DNA of 33,578 nt from an uncultured Anaeroplasmataceae bacterium (GTDB lineage: Bacteria > Bacillota_I > Bacilli_A > Acholeplasmatales > Anaeroplasmataceae). The translations under genes and the position numbers were made by a program. This document shows positions 30,356-33,578 of the stretch, one piece after another. The notes below the pieces were generated by a model that saw only the letters and a program-made list of their open reading frames with translations, was not told where the DNA came from and ran no database searches. How positions within the stretch are numbered: position 1 is the first letter of the stretch; each line of letters starts with the position of its first letter. Location of the stretch: positions 1-33,578 of the forward strand of contig CANQBD010000016.1 in assembly GCA_947589245.1 (NCBI GenBank), read 5' to 3'.

Positions 30356-31885
30356 CTACAAAAAATTAATAATTTGTTCATCATCAGCACTGATAATTCT
30401 TTTCATGCGACTCTTCTCACGAACACGCTTTGCCATAACAGCTTTAAAACCTAAAAGTTGAATTGTAATAAGCGGTGTCATAGCTACCATCGCAACAATT
30501 CCAAATGCATCATCTAAAACCTTATTAGGAACACCATATAAGGAAATACAAGCCCCAATGGCAAAAGGTAAAATAAAACTTGATGTCAATGGGCCTGAAG
30601 CAACACCACCAGAGTCAAAAGCAATAGCCGTATACATTTTAGGAACAAAAAATGCCAAGCCTAAGGAAATGAAATAACCAGGAATAATATAGAATAAAAT
30701 TGAAAAATCAAAAACAATTCTTATCATTGATAAGCCAATTGAAATACCTACACCTAAAGCTAAAGCTAATAGCATTGAACGCTTAGTAACACCACCATTA
30801 GTAATTTCTTCAACTTGCTTATTTAAAACATGAACAGCCGGTTCAGCTAAGACAACGACAAAACCCAAAACAAAGCCAAACACAATCATATAGGTAGGAT
30901 TATGGCTAGCAATTTCCAATCCCATCTTATAACCAATAGGTAAAAAGCCAATATTAACCGCCGTTAAAAAGATAACCAAACCAATAAATGTATAAACAAT
31001 ACCAATTGCAATTTGAATTAATTTTGTTTTTGGTAATTTAATATAAATAAATTGAATAATCAAAAAGAAAACGATTATTAGTCCTAAAGCTATTGATACT
31101 TCTTTACTCACATTACCTAAGGTTTGACCTAAATTTCCCCAAAAATTAGGATCAACTAAATAATTAGGTGCTTCATAATTAATTTTACCATTTAAACTAA
31201 TACCTAGTAGCAATATTGCTAAAATCGGACCAATAGAACATAATGCAATCAACCCGAAACTATTTTCATTAGCATTTCTTCCACCAATTGTAGCAGCAAC
31301 ACCAACTCCTAAAGCCATAATAAATGGCACTGTAATAGGACCTGTAGTTACACCACCAGAATCAAAGGCTAAAGCTAAAAAACTACCATTACCATTTAAA
31401 ATCACTAATGATGCTAACGCAAACATTAATAAATAAAAAAACATCAACATCATTGATAAATCTTTTTTAAAAATAATTTTCAAAATAGCTAAAACTAAAA
31501 ATAAACCAACACCAACACCAACAAAAAGCATCAAAACTAAAGAATTAATGACTTCACTTACTTGAGATGCTAGAACAGATAAATCGGGTTCAGCAATAGT
31601 AATCAAAATACCCATTATAAAACATACTAAAGCAATTATTTTTATTTTCCCCGTTTTCATTAAAGATACACCAACTTGCTCACCCATTGGCTGCATAGCC
31701 AAATCAGCACCCAAATTAAATAAGCCTATACCTAAAATTAATAATACAGCTGACACTATAAAAACTATTAATTCATAATTAGTTAAGCTGACTAATGGTG
31801 TAAAATATAATAAAATTACAATAATGGTGATAGGTAAAACTGACACTAAAGCCTCTTTAATTTTGCCCCATAATAATTTAAGCAT
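30356..31885 (-). CDS. DUF1538 membrane protein, internally duplicated
   Basis: Polytopic membrane protein of 509 residues with about 12-14 hydrophobic segments. Two halves are homologous: AEPDLSVLASQV (98-109) corresponds to AEPAVHVLNKQV (347-358), and AFDSGGVTTGPITVPFI (173-189) to AFDSGGVASGPLTSSFI (422-438). The AFDSGGV...GP...FI motif marks DUF1538. The paired, re-entrant-looking polar motifs in inverted or tandem halves suggest a transporter, but the substrate is unknown. Genomes often place P-II-like genes next to this family, as here. I chose ATG 31885 with GGTGA five bases before it; ATG 31897 would add four residues but lacks a site. The C-terminal tail is basic and cytoplasmic. Confidence 0.88.
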   Translation of the reverse strand: MLKLLWGKIKEALVSVLPITIIVILLYFTPLVSLTNYELIVFIVSAVLLILGIGLFNLGADLAMQPMGEQVGVSLMKTGKIKIIALVCFIMGILITIAEPDLSVLASQVSEVINSLVLMLFVGVGVGLFLVLAILKIIFKKDLSMMLMFFYLLMFALASLVILNGNGSFLALAFDSGGVTTGPITVPFIMALGVGVAATIGGRNANENSFGLIALCSIGPILAILLLGISLNGKINYEAPNYLVDPNFWGNLGQTLGNVSKEVSIALGLIIVFFLIIQFIYIKLPKTKLIQIAIGIVYTFIGLVIFLTAVNIGFLPIGYKMGLEIASHNPTYMIVFGFVLGFVVVLAEPAVHVLNKQVEEITNGGVTKRSMLLALALGVGISIGLSMIRIVFDFSILFYIIPGYFISLGLAFFVPKMYTAIAFDSGGVASGPLTSSFILPFAIGACISLYGVPNKVLDDAFGIVAMVAMTPLITIQLLGFKAVMAKRVREKSRMKRIISADDEQIINFL

Positions 31886-31962
31886 ATTGTTCACCATCCA
31901 ATTAATACCTTAAATATAATTCTATCAAAAAATATAAATCTATACAAACCATTTTTGTTTTT

Positions 31963-32475
31963 TTAACAAACAATATTTGTTCTTTTGCCATAATAATGGA
32001 TAATTTCATCTAAAGTGGCTAAATCCGTAAAGTCTAAATCATTAATTATAGCATCTAAAGCTGAAGCCTTAGCTTTTGTAAGACCGCTATCTAATAATTC
32101 AAATGAAAGATTATTCTCAATCATTTTCAGTTTAAATCTTTTTGTCAAGCCCAACTTCTTTTTCTTTATGCCACCTCTCAAATAAAAAAGATGACTATAA
32201 ATTAGATTTTCTGTTTTTATTTCTGCTAAAACATCAGCTGATGGTGGCATAATTCCAACAGCAATTACACTATCTATATGAAATTTTGCAAGCTTATTAT
32301 AATTAACAAGCTTATTTTCCATGACCCAGCTTATAAAAATTATATTATCATTTCTTTTTAATTTTCTTTTAGCTTCACCTATTTTTAAAAGTGGTAAGCC
32401 CAAAGAGTTAGCTAATTTATAAGCATATTTATAGGTGTGCCCACAACGTGAGCTATATACTATGGCCTCAATCAT
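31963..32475 (-). CDS. Flavodoxin-like protein
   Basis: A 170-residue protein beginning MIEAIVYSSRCGHTYKYAYK, the first strand and phosphate-binding loop of a flavodoxin fold (SSRCGHT), which normally holds FMN. The next strands include NIIFISWVMENK and SVIAVGIMPP. It is probably a small electron carrier or oxidoreductase of the short flavodoxin-family type; the partner is unknown. The C-terminal half is basic and less typical. The frame is open to 32553, but ATG 32475 has GGAAGTG upstream and the extension would cross the promoter. It lies 77 bases before the DUF1538 gene with no terminator seen, so read-through is possible. Confidence 0.75.
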   Translation of the reverse strand: MIEAIVYSSRCGHTYKYAYKLANSLGLPLLKIGEAKRKLKRNDNIIFISWVMENKLVNYNKLAKFHIDSVIAVGIMPPSADVLAEIKTENLIYSHLFYLRGGIKKKKLGLTKRFKLKMIENNLSFELLDSGLTKAKASALDAIINDLDFTDLATLDEIIHYYGKRTNIVC

Positions 32476-32503
32476 TTTTTCACTTCCAGCTTCGATTTTT
32501 TTT

Positions 32504-32512
32504 ATTATAACA
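32504..32512 (-). promoter_or_regulatory. Extended -10 promoter of the flavodoxin-like gene
   Basis: On the minus strand TGTTATAAT is a full extended -10 element (TATAAT at 32504-32509). No good -35 is visible, which extended promoters tolerate. It is 28 bases from the start codon. Confidence 0.65.
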
Positions 32513-32586
32513 TAATAACCTCCAAAAAAAATCTTATTTTTTGATTTAGTCAAAATAAAATGAGTGCTTTTTTTGTTTAACTACGC

Positions 32587-32592
32587 TATAAT
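32587..32592 (+). promoter_or_regulatory. -10 box of the esterase gene
   Basis: A perfect TATAAT 24 bases before the ATG. The -35 (GTGCTT at 32564-32569) is poor, so the promoter may be weak or activated. Confidence 0.55.
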
Positions 32593-32615
32593 ATAATTGT
32601 TGTGAGGTACGAATT

Positions 32616-33401
32616 ATGATTGAATATATTAAACTTTATTTACCAAAAAGTAAAAAGGAAGTCAAGATAGAAATTTCAATTCCCCGATTCTACGATAAAC
32701 ATATCAAATTTGATACTATATACTTTTTAGACGGTCAAAATGCTTTTAAAGATTCTCATGCTGCCTTTAATCGAGCTATAAGAGCTACTAGGTATATGGG
32801 TTATATGGCAGCAATAACTAATCAAAAAATAATAGGCGTTGCCATTCATAATGCCGGTTCTGATCTAGGACGAATTAATGAATATACACCATTCAAAATC
32901 ACTAATGCCGCTAATAAAGAATGGGAAAAACAAAACGTTGCAGTTTGTTTAAACTATTGTGATGATTTTGTGAATGTCATTATTCCTTTTATTGAAAACA
33001 GATATTCAACAACTGACAAACGATATATCTATGGCTCTTCTTTAGCCGCTTTAACAGCAATTTATCTTGGTTATAAATACCCAATCTTTAGTGGTATTGG
33101 AGCTTTTTCAACAGCTGCTTTTTTGTGCCCTAAAGAATTCTATAAGTTTATTCAAGACAATTTAAAACCAAATGTTAAGCTATTCCTATATGTAGGAAGA
33201 CAAGAAACATCAGATGGCTCTTACAATCAAAGGCTATACTACCAAACAAGTTTAGAAATTTTAGAAATTGTTAAAGCTAAAACCAATAACGTTAGATTGG
33301 TAGTAAGTGAATCTGGATCGCATTGTGAGGCTGTTTGGGAAAAGCAACTATTAGACTTTTTAAGCTTTATGTACTTTGATGACATTATTTATCGGAGTTA
33401 A
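32616..33401 (+). CDS. Putative esterase (alpha/beta hydrolase, esterase D-like)
   Basis: Cytoplasmic serine hydrolase of 261 residues related to the putative-esterase family PF00756. Blocks in order: YFLDGQNAF (36-44), GVAIHNAGSDLGRINEYTPF, the nucleophile elbow YGSSLAAL with Ser142 (the second G of the usual GxSxG is Ala), YVGRQE (acid candidate E197) and SGSHCEAVW with His236. There is no signal peptide. The substrate is unknown; family members cut S-formylglutathione, siderophore esters or acyl and feruloyl esters. The ATG at 32616 follows GTGAGGT. It is divergent from the flavodoxin-like gene and no terminator was found after it. Confidence 0.82.
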   Translation: MIEYIKLYLPKSKKEVKIEISIPRFYDKHIKFDTIYFLDGQNAFKDSHAAFNRAIRATRYMGYMAAITNQKIIGVAIHNAGSDLGRINEYTPFKITNAANKEWEKQNVAVCLNYCDDFVNVIIPFIENRYSTTDKRYIYGSSLAALTAIYLGYKYPIFSGIGAFSTAAFLCPKEFYKFIQDNLKPNVKLFLYVGRQETSDGSYNQRLYYQTSLEILEIVKAKTNNVRLVVSESGSHCEAVWEKQLLDFLSFMYFDDIIYRS

Positions 33402-33578
33402 TACTTATCTTGTCAAAAAATATTAAATGAAAAAATCAAGAGGATTTATTTTTAATAATTATTAACTATTAAAACATTAAATATATTAGAAAAGACTCAG
33501 TTCCCGTATTTGGGATTTAACACCCCAAAATTTAGGATTAAATTGAATTTTGATTAAATTTATTTACTAAAGTAAATA
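33402..33578. other. Gene-free right edge with small inverted repeats
   Basis: No gene was seen. TTTGGG (33509-33514) and CCCAAA (33524-33529) form a six-base inverted repeat. The last 18 bases are TATTTACT-AA-AGTAAATA (33561-33578), eight-base arms ending exactly at the window edge. No clear terminator for the esterase was recognised. Confidence 0.4.

Noticed and set aside
31965-31981. AACAAA/TTTGTT hairpin as terminator of the flavodoxin-like gene
   Set aside because: It lies inside the coding end and is followed by A, not T, on the transcribed strand.
32476-32553. Longer N-terminus for the flavodoxin-like protein
   Set aside because: The first flavodoxin strand begins at the Met encoded at 32475, which has a GGAAGTG site. 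The extension covers the TGTTATAAT promoter element.

Overview
The window is 33,578 bases of AT-rich DNA (by eye roughly one third G+C) carrying 28 protein genes. Most are on the minus strand in tight operons with Gram-positive promoters, Shine-Dalgarno sites and hairpin/T-run terminators. Gene content and order point to a low-GC Firmicute of the Bacilli/Erysipelotrichia/Mollicutes-related group, probably uncultured; I cannot name a species. The reasons are: an rny-ymdB-spoVS-miaB-ymcA order like that of Bacillus subtilis, a trpS T-box, a CcpA-type operator, and Opp ATPases with inserts reminiscent of Mollicutes. Tryptophan is read from TGG, but none of the 28 genes ends in TGA (21 TAA, 7 TAG). 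No tRNA, rRNA, CRISPR array, phage gene or insertion sequence was seen.

Layout from left to right. 1-80: C-rich 24-base repeat at the window edge. 81-3370: translation operon rpsB-tsf-(terminator)-pyrH-frr, read leftward, with an unusual GC-richer leader before rpsB. 3427-4175: lone lipoprotein gene whose promoter overlaps the gltX terminator. 4184-5901: gltX. 5922-14400: oppABCDF peptide importer with a cre-like operator and a palindrome at its promoter. 14437-19692: three-gene operon of two fused ATPase/FtsX-type ABC proteins and a small membrane protein. 19880-21123: trpS (plus strand) behind a compact tryptophan T-box. 21131-25770: RNA-decay/tRNA-modification cluster ymcA, miaB, spoVS, ymdB, rny. 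25841-26622: membrane-anchored protein of unknown function. 26631-27278: CwlD-like amidase. 27434-29455: 5'-nucleotidase-like lipoprotein of different codon use, possibly acquired. 29586-31885: DUF1538 membrane protein with two P-II-like proteins. 31963-32512: flavodoxin-like protein. 32587-33401: esterase. 33402-33578: no gene.

How the genes work together. The left third supplies translation factors, glutamyl-tRNA and UMP phosphorylation. The opp operon brings in oligopeptides, which fits an amino-acid-scavenging life and carbon-source control through the cre-like site. RNase Y and its presumed accessory factor YmcA sit in one cluster with MiaB. The most interesting units are the DUF1538/P-II/P-II operon, a membrane protein apparently paired with two nucleotide-sensor-like proteins of unknown signal, and the Opp ATPase pair with large helical inserts and loss of the Fe-S-type cysteines.
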